64,000 nucleotides of DNA from contig CM072893.1 of the NCBI GenBank assembly GCA_037013685.1, positions 16,580,736-16,644,735 on the forward strand, in the 5' to 3' direction. This DNA is from Acridotheres tristis (lineage: Eukaryota; Chordata; Aves; Passeriformes; Sturnidae). Below, piece by piece: positions 43,736 to 55,987 of this stretch. Every line of letters begins with the position of its first letter. Within the stretch, counting starts at the first letter, position 1. The notes under the pieces were generated by a model. The model was given only the letters and a program-made list of their open reading frames with translations. It was not told the origin of the DNA and did no database searches. A program made the position numbers and the translations under genes.

Positions 43736-46700
43736 CAGTTGTCTGGTCTTGGTTTAATGTGAACCTGTGCTTCTTGTAACAGGAAATTGTTCAAGCAAGA
43801 TGAAAGTGCTTTTTCCTTCTCATTACTGCTGCTGTGGTCTCCACATACCTCCATCAACAATTTTTTGGCCTTTCTGCAGGCTTCCATTCAGTGCCTTCCC
43901 TCCTCTGCCTTCATGTGGCACACAGCCACGGCCATAGCATCTCCAAACCTGTGATGAAAGAAAAATCTGGAACAGATGCAAAGGCCAGGACCACAGGATC
44001 AGCAGTCAAGAGCTCAGAGAGCTGTTCATAGGCAATGGGCCATACACCACATTTGCAGAAGCAGCACGCTCTGCTCATTTCAATGTGAACAGACAATACT
44101 GTTGCCCCACTTGGGCCATGGTATGGACTGATGCCTAATGTGTTTTTACACACTCTGGGCTCTAAGGCAAACCCAACTGGGGTGCAATTGCACAGCCTGC
44201 CCACAGCATTGTCCAATGGTCCTGCTTCCAGTGTCCCACACTGAGGATCAAGGGCTCTGCTCCATGCTCCCACTGGGGCCACTGGAGTGCTGGCAAGAGT
44301 TGGAGAGTAACCTCACTGCCACAGCTGCCCTTGCTGGTAGGTCTAGGCTCTACTCTCTCTTTCTCTTCCATGTGGGTTTTTTTCCATATGGAAGATGTGT
44401 TTCTACTGCAGTTTGGCTGGGCTCCTGGCTTGCTCTAGGTTGGGATAGTGCCTGGCTCTGACTTGGGGGCTCTTCCGAGGTCAGGCAGTGCTGTCTTCCC
44501 ACCCCAACCCTCAGCTTGCAGAGGGACTAAGGTGAAGGTGACTTTTGAAGACCCATCAACCTTGCTCTGTAGCAGTGCTTTGTGGCTTCATGCTCTCTGA
44601 GCTCAGGATGTGGAACCTCATAGTCTCTAATGGCTGGAAGAGAGAGTCAGAGCAAGGTGCTAATAGATATTTGGTTAGATATTTTGGGCTTTGTAGATAA
44701 GTGATAGAAACACCTTTCTGTGCAAGTTGAAATTAAGAGGTTGATAGGATTTGGGGTTTATTTTTAGATATAAAAGATACTGACATAAATTTTCAGCATT
44801 CCTGCCTTTTTCCAGTTGCACTATGGTGACCTTCTTGTCATCTCCTAGCAGATGAATTTGGACAAGGGGGTGGAGGTGGGGCATTTTATCATCTCTGAGG
44901 TGGAAAAAGGAGATCATTACTGCTGCCTACATGAGAGTTTAGATGTTTAGATTAGGCTGAATATAGCAAGAGAGCTGCAAGCTTGCGGCTTGGTGACAAT
45001 GTTGGATTGTTTTGAATTTGAAGAAAACAGAGGAAGAGGACAAACACACCATGTTTGCATACTGGTGCATCCATGGAGGCAACATGGCCTGATAAGGACA
45101 GAGACCTGCACGCTGCTTTGTTTGCAAGCAAAAGAGCAGCCAGAAATATTTGAGACCCAAGAGCCTGTGTGCGCTTACAAAAATGTGAGTCTATTTTCCT
45201 TTGCTTCCTCCTTGCTATTCACAATTTCAGGAAGAAGTTCAAGCAAGCACTACATGCAGCAGTAGCATGTTGTCTCCTATCAGATATGCTCTTAACTTGA
45301 ACTTCCCATGGCTGCTTTCATTCCCAAAGGTATTGCAGAGTTAGGAGGCATGTCTATCCAGGGAGTCAAGACATATATATAGTCTATTAAAAATGATTCC
45401 TCATTTTGGTGACAACTCTTTCTAATGGAGTAAAGCACTAACCTGGCCAAGGACCCTGTGAGTAAGAAGTGGACATTTAAAAAGCACCCCTGAAGTAAAG
45501 AGTCTTCCCTAAGAAAAGCTCTATACTGGCCTAGAAACTGACAGGAGCCATTCTTTAAGTTATAAGGTGATTTTATAAAAGTATTTGAATATACTCATTA
45601 AAGATGAAGGCTCCTCTAGCTTTTCCTGCTTTATTTCTGTCCTCTGTAAATCTTTTCCTAATAAACACATAGCTTTTTCTCTTTACTTTGCTCCTTGTTA
45701 TTCTTTTAATATTGAATACAGAAGGAAAGTATAACAAGGCCTTAAGCTAGTTATTAAGTTAAATTAGGAATAATAAGTAGCCTGTCACACACATTAAAAA
45801 GCCATGGTGGGGGAAGGGATGTAGGTGAGCTTTATCCTCCATGCAGCTCTGCCTTCAGCTTGGTGCCTGATCTCTGGGCACAATGCCTGCAGTTACTAAA
45901 TGCCCTCCCTGTCATAAGTACTGAGGCAGGCATGCAGGGCTGTGGTGTAACTTGGGAAATTAAAAAATTGAAACTGTGGCTTATGAAGCAGCAAGCAGGG
46001 AGCAAGCTCTTTTTTTCCTTTTTTTTCCCCTCAAGCAAAATAGGACGTGAGTCGATACTTTTCAGAAGACTGAAGAAGCCTCACCCAAGAGCTGCAACCC
46101 CAGCTTGAGCTGTGTGCAGGGCCAAGCTGCCTTCTGTCCTGCTCCTGGCAGGGCAGGGGGTCATGAGCAGGGTCCAGCAACACCCAGAGGATGCAGCAGC
46201 ACCCCCGGCCCCGCTGCGGCGTGCAGATCTCCCTGCAAGGGCCCTGAGTGCAGCAGGGAGGAGTTTGGGGCACGCTTGAGCCAGCTTTTCAGGTTCACCC
46301 GGCCCCACAGCTCTTCACAGAGCTTCTCTGTGAGAGGCATGGCAGCCTTGTGATTGGGAGATGTCCTGGCTTGGAAACACCCTGGGTTTGCAAATGAACG
46401 TGTTTTCCAGGTGATTGCTTTGCAGCTCTGCCCAAACCCTGGGCCGGCGGCAGCACCTTGTGGGGAATAGGGAAGGGGTGAAGCCACAGGCTGGCACAGC
46501 TCCTGTTGTGACCCCTGTCCTTAGCCCAGTGCCAGGAGATGCAGCATTGCTGGAGCACACAGCAAGCCTGGCACTGCCCCAGAGGCTGCTCCCCTGAAGG
46601 ACTTTGCCACCAGCTCATAAATTACTGCTGCTCCAGCCCCAGTGCTGGCTTTGAAAGGGTCCCTGCACACCCCTGACAGCATCTCCATGGGAGAATCTGG

Positions 46701-49700
46701 CTGTGGGCTGCCCAACAGCCACATCAAGTCCCTGTCTGGTTTTTCCAGCCTGGTAAGGTGGCAGCACCAAACTGTGTCAACAAAATTTGGCTAATAAAGA
46801 GGAGCTGTCTCCCCCTGCAGGTGAGTGTGAATCGCTCCATCTGGCAGAGGAAAGCCTAGAGAAGTTGGTGATTTTTACTTAGCCAGCATTTAATGACAGT
46901 AATCCAAGAGCACTTCTGTGAAGGAACCCCTTCCGTTTGCCTGTGCACGGCTCAGCCTCTCATCTCTGCCTGTGAGTATCTCCCTCATGGCCCCCATGTA
47001 CCTCTCTGATGCCCTTGAGAGTATAGGCAGTGCTTTTCTCTGATGCTTCCAGGTTACAAATATTTCCCCCAGAGGAAGGCAACGAACCAAGCTCTTCGAG
47101 TCCCCAGTCCCTAGCCGTGACCATTTGCCATTGAGAGCTCTGTTGGAGCAAGCCAGTCCCTCTGTCCCCACCAGGGCCTCCTTATGGCTGTATCATGGCA
47201 AATGGAACTGTACAGCAAGTCCTGAAGGCAGTGCAGTGGAAAGCAGCTTTCTCCCAGGTACTTACGGAAGGCATGATCTCAAAAACCAGAAATGCTCATG
47301 GTCCCTCCCAAGTTGTGCTTTTGGAAGGGTTTCCCAAATCCTTTCAAACACCAAGGAGAGATTACATACCAGCCAGGTGCTGGACACCATGCCTTTCAGG
47401 ACAGCTGAGGGCAGCCAATCACTCCAAATAGCTGACAGATGTCTCAGGATACAAAAAGCTCCTCCCTTCTCTCTCAGCCTCTTCCCTCTTTTTCAGGGAC
47501 TGCTGCTAAGATGCTTCTCCCTCTCCAGCTGAGCTCATTTACCCCCATCAGGACCACTCTACCTGCTGCTATAAAAGACTCTGGATGGGATGCAGCTGGG
47601 ACCAGTTTTCAGGTTCTTGCATCTACCCTCTGTGGTGTCCATTGTAGGAAAGGCTGTGTAACAATGCTTTTAAGGAAAACTTTTGAATTATTATTTAGTA
47701 ATATATCTGTGCTAGTGCTCTGGTAGTGATGCTATTGACTAACATAATCCTGTCTCCTTTGAATTCAGTTATAAGAGTTTCTATAAGGCAAGTTCTTCCA
47801 AGATCCATATACTGATGTAAAACTCAGCTATTTTAGTAAAGAGCTTTGCAGAGCTGAGTTTTCTTCTTTTATTGGCAATCCTGGAAAAGCAGAGGGATCC
47901 TGCCTGATTGTGAAGAGATAAGCATGGTTATAGTGATATGTAGAACAATATATCTGTAGTTCAAAGGAAGTTGGTTTAGAGAAATCCAACATAACAAGGA
48001 AGGTTGGAGGAGTTATTGAAAACAGAATTGTATGGTTCATAAGGGCAATGGCAGCTCCACATAGCTAATGTTTGCTTTTAGAAAAGTGCATCAATAAACA
48101 AAAAAATAATATCCAAAGCACTCTTGAAAACAACACAGATTAGCTTGCGTATCTTGCTGGGGAAAAAAGAAAAAGAAACAACATTACACATTCTGCAAAT
48201 TATATACCCTGTGTTATAAAGCCAGTGTAGTTCAACAGATGCTTTGGATGGAGTTGAATTTCAGTGCCCTTCCTGCAATGCTTTGGGTAAGGTCATCTAT
48301 CCGTTCAGGCAGTGGAATGCTGGGTTTTGGGCTCTAGGCAGGGAAATATTAAAGGCTATGCCCTGAATCCACCAATGATCTACATGGACTGCTATTAAGA
48401 AGTCTTTTTAAAAGCTAAACTGACTGGGAAGGAGGGTTGAATGGTTAATTTTCATTAAAACGAAACAGTTTTCTCAGTAAGAAGCTGAGGGCCTTGGTAA
48501 AAGACAAAACTGGTAAAAGCTGATCTTAAAAACCCTGCCTGTAGTTTGAGTGATGAAGTGGGGAGGAGCTGAAGAAGCAACTGCAGACCTTTTGGGCAAT
48601 GCAGAGACACCTTTCACAATTGGGTGTTTGGACTACATCCCATCCACCTTTTGTCAGGACTGCCCAGTAGCAAAAAGAGGGAGCAGCTATATTATAAGAA
48701 GAGGTTGGGTCTGATCAGGGAAGTTGCATTTACAGTAAGTTTTGTAACAAATTGGTTGAAAAAACTCAAATGCTGAACAAAGGCTTGAAGACTCTTCTCA
48801 TTGTAGCTCATAACCAAGGAGTCCTCTAACTGTATCAGTTCAGAGCTGGGTAAAGGAGCGTGGTTCTCATCATAAGGACTTTCCAAAGATGTTTCAAAAG
48901 AGGCTCTGCAAAAAGAGGCAGACTGGTGGTGGCAATCCAAACTTTACAGGGGATCATATTAGTTGCAAGGCAGAACCAAGTAGAATGAATGCTGATTAGT
49001 TTAGTTTCGTTAAAAAGCAGAAACAAGCACTTTCTGCTGGGATTAGAGGAATAGAATTTTAGTCCCACTTCTGTAGCCAGGGCATTCTACAATGCAAAGC
49101 ACTGAGCTTTGGTTTTGTGCTCTCAGCGTCATCTGGGATTGGTAAATTTACCTGGACTCTGCAGTCTTGATAGACTTCAACCAGAGGAAAGAGGTGATAT
49201 TTTGTACATGTCTGGTGTTGGTGTAACTTCTGCTAAGTATGGCAGCAGATGATTCAGCTGGGGACTGGAGCACAAGAATGATTAAGTGGAGTGTGGCTAA
49301 CATAAAGCCATTGGTAAAATCTGGCTGTCAATGATCCAGGAGCAATATTGTTTAGTTTAGCAAAGCAGAAGGTGCTTTGTATTTTTGAGAATGCAGGGTT
49401 GGAGAGCTCTTATGCACCATGACCAGCATAGGCAACAGCTCACATTGCCAATTTCATCAATGCAATAATGTTGTTATTGTGCTGTGGTTTATTTTACTCT
49501 TATTTAAGGTGCAAGACCAATTCTGGTTGAGACATCCTGAGTGTTTGTACAAAGTCTGTCTCTAATGAACACTTCTGAAAACACAAATATATATGTGCAT
49601 GAATGCCTATAGGTGTTCTTAAACTCAGCCTTAGCTATGAGACTTCTGTGATAAAGGCATAGCTGATTGGGTTGTTCAAAGGACACCTTTGATCTTAATC

Positions 49701-51638
49701 AGAAGTCCTTCAATGGGAATTTTGGGAACCAACATGCGTTGGTTCAAGAACTTGTTAAACTAGTCTCCACCTCTAAATTTTCAACTGTTAAAACAGACAC
49801 TGATGAATTAAATTAGCAGATTCTCTGCTAATCTCAGGTTTTCTGGATTCTGTGTGTGTATCCAACTATTGTTTTCCGAACAGAGCTTGAAGACACAGCA
49901 ACTCCAGGCAAAAGCCCAGCTGCCTACTCAATGTACTTGTTTAATCAATGTTTCCAAACACCAGTGGGCCTACTTACAGGCTTTAGAGAGTAAAAGGTTT
50001 GTAAATGATAGGGTATAGACAAAAGACCTCCTTAGAAGTGATTTGCATCATGGATGTTTTGCATGGAATTTGTAACCCTTAGCTTAGAGTTGATAGCATT
50101 CTGGTGAAGGGTCATTGCAGATTATGACATCTTTGGGTTAATAGCTTCTGATGTCACCACTATTTTGTTTACCCCTTAGGATGTTTAACCCTTAGCCCCT
50201 TTGTTAGGTTTTATTCTAAGATCTTTCAAAGTGGTAAGAGTAACTAGGTCAGAGAGCAAGAAATAACTTGGCCACTAGAAAGGACTCCAAATAGTCCCTT
50301 CTGAGAGATCTCATATTCCCATTCACTGCATCTGCTTTGGGTCTTTTTCATGCTTAGAAAACACTCTTTCATGGCAGAGGGATGGCAGACACATCCAGTG
50401 TGCTCCCCAGAAGGCATCTTTAGTTTAAAAGTACGTATGTATGCATGAAAGGACAGTACTTTGTCTTGCTCTATGCAAAATTGTTCTCAAATGCCTAAAT
50501 TTCTTGATCATCACATGCATCCTTGAGCAGGACTGTGCCCAAACACGGCACAGTGAAGGTCTGATAGAGATACAAGGACTGCTGATTATGGCTGTATCTT
50601 GCTGGGGTACAAAGAAGAGATGCTATTGCTGAGCTGTGTCTCTTAATGGCCTCTAATCAAACATCATGCAGGGAGCTGCAAGGAAGGATTGTTTCCTCCA
50701 ATACGGTGCAGTTGTTAGACCCCAAACTATTTGTGCCAGCCTGCTTGGGTGACTCTTGCAGGGCAATGAGGCTCATCTGAGGCTGGGGAAGCAGATGGAA
50801 GCCAGACTGCTTGCAAACAGCAGGGGATCCTCTCTTCCCTGTGGGCCTGAGGATGTGTTTCTGCAGGGAGGACAGCAAACACCTCCAGAGAGTCAGGAAG
50901 AGGCATAGCAAACCCCCTGCTTGCTCTTCAGGAGGGGATGCCTCCCTGCACTTTTGCAGTGTTTGCTCCTCTCTAATGGCCAAAGATCTGAGAACCCCTT
51001 GGTGGAGACCTTGGTATCACAGGCCGTGGTGGCTGATGCCAGAGGGTGCCCTGTGCTTGCAGACCTGCAAGGCATAGAGGTCCAGGCATGCTCACCATTA
51101 CTCAGCACGGGGATGGGGTCTCTCACAGCTTTTCCTGCAGCTCTGATTGCTGGTGTTTATCCCTGTATTCTCTTACATCTCCAAAGGAATGCACCTGTGC
51201 CATGGTAGCTGGGAGAAAGTGTTATAGCTAAACTTGACAAAGCAAGACAGTGAAGGCAAATTGGTAAATCTACACAGGTCTTAGTCCTCCCCGAGTCAGT
51301 GTCTCCTGCTTACCTCCTGACTGAAGCTCTTTGCCTCTAGCACTTGCACTGCAACCCTTCCCTCTCCTTGAAACAAGTGATGCCAACTGCCTGGGTTTTA
51401 CCCAAGCCAGCTATTAATAATCTTCTGCAGACTGGTTGTTATGAAGTCTCAATCTACGCAAAAATGTGTGTGCTCGTGTGCTTGAGGCTTTGGTTTTCAA
51501 ATAGCTATTCTATTTATTGTGTCACATTACTTGCTGTTGCTTTTTCTAAACAAAAACTCTTCAGAGTTTCCCACATATGAAGTGCCAGAAGATGCAAATA
51601 ATATCTCATTTTTCATCAGCTTTTGTATCTAGGGGTTA
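43736..51638. other. Gene-poor intergenic region between the UGT8-like gene and ELOVL3 (left part)
   Basis: Nearly 8 kb with no frame, splice pair or repeat that I recognise. A somewhat GC-rich patch at 46.1-46.5 kb lacks the CpG density of an island. Enhancers cannot be excluded from sequence alone. Confidence 0.5.
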
Positions 51639-51830
51639 TCATAGAATGGTTTGGTTTGGAAGGGACCCAAACATCATCCAGTCACAACCCTCCTGAGATG
51701 AGTAGGTACATCTTTAACTAAATCAGCTTGCTGAGAGCCCCATTCAGCCTTGAAGGTTTTGAGACACAGGACATCTATCATCTCTCTGGGCAATTTATTC
51801 CACTGTTTCACCACTTGTGTGGGCCTAAGT
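51639..51830 (-). mobile_element. CR1 LINE fragment, 3' end, minus strand
   Basis: Starts with ATCATAGAATGGTTTGG, TTGGAAGGGACCC and CATCATCCAGTCACAACCCT, the reverse complement of the CR1 3' end, and continues with the degraded GGGCAATTTATTCCACTGTTTC segment. 5'-truncated and diverged. Confidence 0.85.
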
Positions 51831-54800
51831 TTTATGTTAGCTGAGTGTAGGCATAACAGCTCAGGGTAACTCCTCCAGCACTTTGTATCAATCTCTTTGC
51901 TGCAATATGTGTTAAAACTAGGCTGCTTTCCAAAGTTTGAGAATCAGTCAGGAGAGAAGATTTTTTCCTTATCCTTATCATTTCTTCTTACCTATTAAAC
52001 CTAATCAAAACAAACTGTGATACATGTAAAATCATGCCTTACCTGCCATGCCACTTCTGTTGGTGGCAAAGGAGTTTAAAGATATTTTGATCAAGAACAC
52101 AAAGACTGTTCTTTGCTTTCATAGTGTGGTCAGTCTGGTGAAAAAGCTGTCCTGGGAAGGCCCATATATGAAGTCATATTCTCTGCAGTCAAGAGGGTCA
52201 TATGTAATCAGGTCATTATCCTAAGCTTTGATGAAAGCTTGCAGTGCTTGTGCAAGGAGATCCCTCCATGGCTTTCACTGCTCTGATGTGTAAATCACAA
52301 GTAATAACCACAGGCAGTACAACAAGCTGATTTGGAGGTGGTTATGTGCAATAGCCTTGTTTCCTGGGCAAAAAACCTGTCATCTGCACTGGTGGGGATG
52401 GCAGTGTAACAGACCAACAAAGCCCAGCTTGAATGAGGCTGACTTTGTGTGTACTCTTGTCCTGCAGAATGTCAGGGGTCACATATTTTAGACCAATCTG
52501 AACTGGCATATTATACCCAGAACTAGTTTATTTTTTTCTTAATCAATAACTCTGTCTCCTTCTTTCCTTGTCCCCACCTGTGTGATCAAGTAGGTAGTTG
52601 GTGGCAGTACAATGACAGTCAGTGAGCCAACAGGCAATTGAAGACTTTGGTGGCCACGTTGCCTCTGGCCCACAGAGTTATGTTTTGCCCCATTCTAGTT
52701 ATTGTAGCTGCTCTCTTGACTCCTGCCATATACCCACTATATTTAAGTCCTACTGACTTCTTTGTATCATCTTTTTGGTGTCACTTGCTATGGAAGTGGT
52801 TGATCTGTGAGGCTAGGGAGCTGTAAATGCTTGTTGTCCTTTATCTTGCCTAAAGTATTGGTTTCCTTAATTTGAAGTATTCTTACAAAAGAAATTATGC
52901 ACTCTGTCTTTCTAAAAACCACTTCCTACACCTTAGATTGTACCAGGATTTGGCTTGTTTTTACTCATTCTGAACAGTGCCTGGAGTATTTTACAAGTAT
53001 CTTCAAGTTCTCAATGTTCTCATGTTCATGTTCTGTCATGTTGACAGAAGGCAAATGTGCTATCTACCACCAAAGTAGTCTATTTGTTGTTTACTATCCT
53101 GTTACAGGAAATTAATTTTAAGACTTGGGACACAAAATGTGATATTTGTGCAAAAATCACTTTTCTTGTACTCTTGACCACAGGGCAAATAAGAGTGTAG
53201 GTGATGCTCAGTCACCATATCAGAAACTAGTTCTCCCTCCATGTGCATTGGTGAAAAAGAGACTCTTTTACCAGAAAACTGAAAGTCTTGTTGAAAAAAG
53301 CAATTTAAGCTTTAAGTGAGAATTTCATCTATTTAGGGCTACCTCAAAGAAGAATTATTTCTGGAATGCTGTAGAAGTAGTCTAATGGGACCCAGCTCTC
53401 TGTAAGGATCCACAATGTTATTTCATGGTCCACACAAAATTGTAATTTCTCTTTGAGGTCCTACCTAGCCATTTTGGGCTCAAAATAAAGGCATGGAGGC
53501 TTCTGTTCCATAGGGTCTCTGTCTCCTTCCCACTCAGCTGAAGGACAGAAGAATGAAGTGCTCCCCTCCCACTGATTCAGCATTGCAGCCCTGATGCTCC
53601 TGCTCTATGTGAAGTGTTGCTGGGGCTCTGCTTCCTCACCTGCAGTGGCTGAGCTCTGTGCAATTCACTGTGATGTATGAAAACAAGCTCCTCTGTTTTT
53701 TACAAGTTGCTCTGATGTCTATATTGCATGTCAGCTTCTAAAGCATTCTGAGTCCAACTGTTTCTGAGCAGTGCCAGTGACCAGGCACTGGACTGGGCAG
53801 CTCTCTGCATACTAATCCAGCCAGATCCAGGAGAGCAGACAATGTATTTGACAGCAGGGAGAAAAGAGGATAACAAGAATGTCACAACTGCATCTGGATT
53901 GTGCAGGTGAGCTTTCAGTCTGTGACAAATCTTGCCTTATTAAGCAAGAAATGTGCCTCAGAGGATGCCAAGAGCCTCATCCCTGCTATCTGTTTCTGTT
54001 CTTTACATATGTTGTTCCTGTTCCCATCTGCCAAGAAGACACCTGGGGAAGGCTGCCAGCTGCCTACTCAGGTGGTACCAAAGAGCTGCAGTCATGAGCT
54101 CCTCCTGTAACTGTACATGCCACCATCTGACAGATGGATGGACAGACCTGCCCTAGAAGAGGCTTTGTTCTTGTTCATGTGGCATGAAACAGTTTCAGGA
54201 TGAAAACTTTACTGAATCTATGATTAGATTAGGACAAAGAAATTATGTCAGTATCAGGACATTTTCTACTCAGCTTTGCATCTCTCATCCTTGCATCTCT
54301 CAACAGGTATTTAAAGGTTTTTTCTCTTCTCATATGGTGTATTATGTAAAGGAGGCCTTGTTTAACAGTTGCTAAAGTATAGGTCAAACAAGCAGGTATT
54401 TTGTATTTGTGGTGTCTCAAACAGCTAACAACTGTACTCCATCTAAGAACAGCAATCCACAGACAATATGCAGGCAAAGAAGTCAGCAACAGTGAAACCA
54501 TTGGCAAGAGCATGGAGAGGGATAAATTTATAAGGTTCCCAACGTGGCTTTGCTGCTGAATAATGAGACTGAGCATCGACTTGTATGCATTAGAAGTGCA
54601 AAAAGTTTGTTACTGAGCTGCCACTTCTCTGCTCTTACCCTTGGCTTTACTGGTGGTTGCACCTGGTCCTGTGGGCTTCTTTGTAACAAATGAAAGTTTC
54701 CTTCAGCATGTACCTGAATATTCTGCCCAGTGATGCTACTGCCCAAAGTAGGTGATGAAAGATGAAAGACAAGTGGCCCAGGAATGGAGACTGCACACTC

Positions 54801-55070
54801 CCTGACCTGAAGGACATCCTTGGGGCTGGAAACACTAAGGTGAGAGCTGTGCAAGGCACAGTGGGAGCTCATGCTATGTAAAGGGTGTTTTCTCTGTGTG
54901 TGGTATGGTAAAACCACTGCTGCTGACATGTATAAGCTGAATTTTACACAGTTACATACAAGTGCTCTCCAAGATGGGGAGTGCAAGTCAGCAGTGCTGC
55001 AAAAATCATCAAGGGATTTTAATTTCTACATGTTAAATGTTTTCCTGATTTTCTCACACTTCTGCACTGT
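51831..55070. other. Intergenic region (right part) before ELOVL3
   Basis: No gene or RNA recognised. AT-moderate unique-looking sequence between two CR1 fragments. Confidence 0.5.
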
Positions 55071-55077
55071 CAAATAC

Positions 55078-55250
55078 AGAGAAAATTGTGGATGCCAAAT
55101 CCCTAGCAGAGTTCAAGACCTGGCTGGATAAGGCTGCCCCTTGCTTTGGGCAGCTTGGTGTGGTCAAAGATGTTCCTCCCCATGACAGAGTGGGTGGAAC
55201 TAGATGATTTTAAGGTCCCTTTCAACCCAAAGCATTCTACAATCCTGTGA
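55078..55250 (+). mobile_element. CR1 LINE fragment, 3' end
   Basis: Plus-strand blocks CAGAGTTCAAGACCTGGCTGG, TTGGGCAGCTTGGTGTGG, GTGGAACTAGATGATTTTAAG and GGTCCCTTTCAACCCAAAGC, ending in ATTCTACAATCCTGTG, a mutated copy of the CR1 8-bp terminal repeats. About 600 bp upstream of ELOVL3. Confidence 0.85.
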
Positions 55251-55689
55251 ACTGTCTCACCCAGGCAAATCTCACCTGTTTGAAGAGGTAGCAGTTAAGC
55301 AGATGACTTGTGTGCAGGTGCAGTGATGCCCGCATGAGGCAAACCCCTCCCAGGTCTGTGAGCTTTGTAGGGTGCAGCTGTTGCACACAACGTGTAAAGA
55401 CATGACACTTGGGAGAGACACCAAGATGAGTGAAGTGACCAGCGAGTGTAATGACATATGCTGCATTCAGGGGATTTGGGCTGTGCTGGAGCTATTTTCA
55501 GCTGCAGGAATTTAAATGGGAGATTACCCAGAACCCATCTAATCTCCAGCAGCTGCCAGATGCTTCCGTCTGTAGAGAAGAAGGCACAGCAGCTAACCGC
55601 AGCCAGGGTAAGGGAATTTCTGCCTGCTGCTGGTGGCAGTGTTGGAATCACCTTGCCCATCTGCTGAGGGACGAACTGGGCTGGATGGG

Positions 55690-55875
55690 GAGGCGGAGGA
55701 CCTCCCACTCAGCTTTACCCAGCGCAAGGAGCGGGAGGGTCCGGTTCCCCTTCGGACCGGGCGGCTCCTGGTCCCGCCCCCTGCCGCGGTGTGATGATGG
55801 GGCGGAGCGCATTCCCGGGAATATATCCACCGGTGAAACGTGAGGGACTGGCTCGTTTCGGGTCACTCTCGGGGA
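55690..55875 (+). promoter_or_regulatory. GC-rich leader and likely promoter of ELOVL3
   Basis: Short GC-rich stretch with GTCCCGCCCCCTGCC, a GC-box-like element at about 55771, ahead of the first coding exon. No TATA box is evident. An in-frame ATG ATG at 55791 could extend the protein by 28 residues, but those residues look unlike the family. Confidence 0.45.
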
Positions 55876-55987
55876 TGCTGAATATGGATGTGAATGTTGA
55901 TCCGTCGCATATGCAGCCGCTGGGGGAGTATGACTTCGAGAAGAACTTCAATCACCTGGCAGCCAGGAAATGGATGGAGGAGAATTG
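55875..55987 (+). CDS. ELOVL3: ELOVL3 exon 1
   Basis: Encodes MLNMDVNVDPSHMQPLGEYD, then FEKNFNHLAARKWMEEN, and ends in TG at donor GTGAGA (phase 2). The FEK-F---A-KWM-ENW layout is that of the ELOVL3/ELOVL6 N-terminus. Confidence 0.85.
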
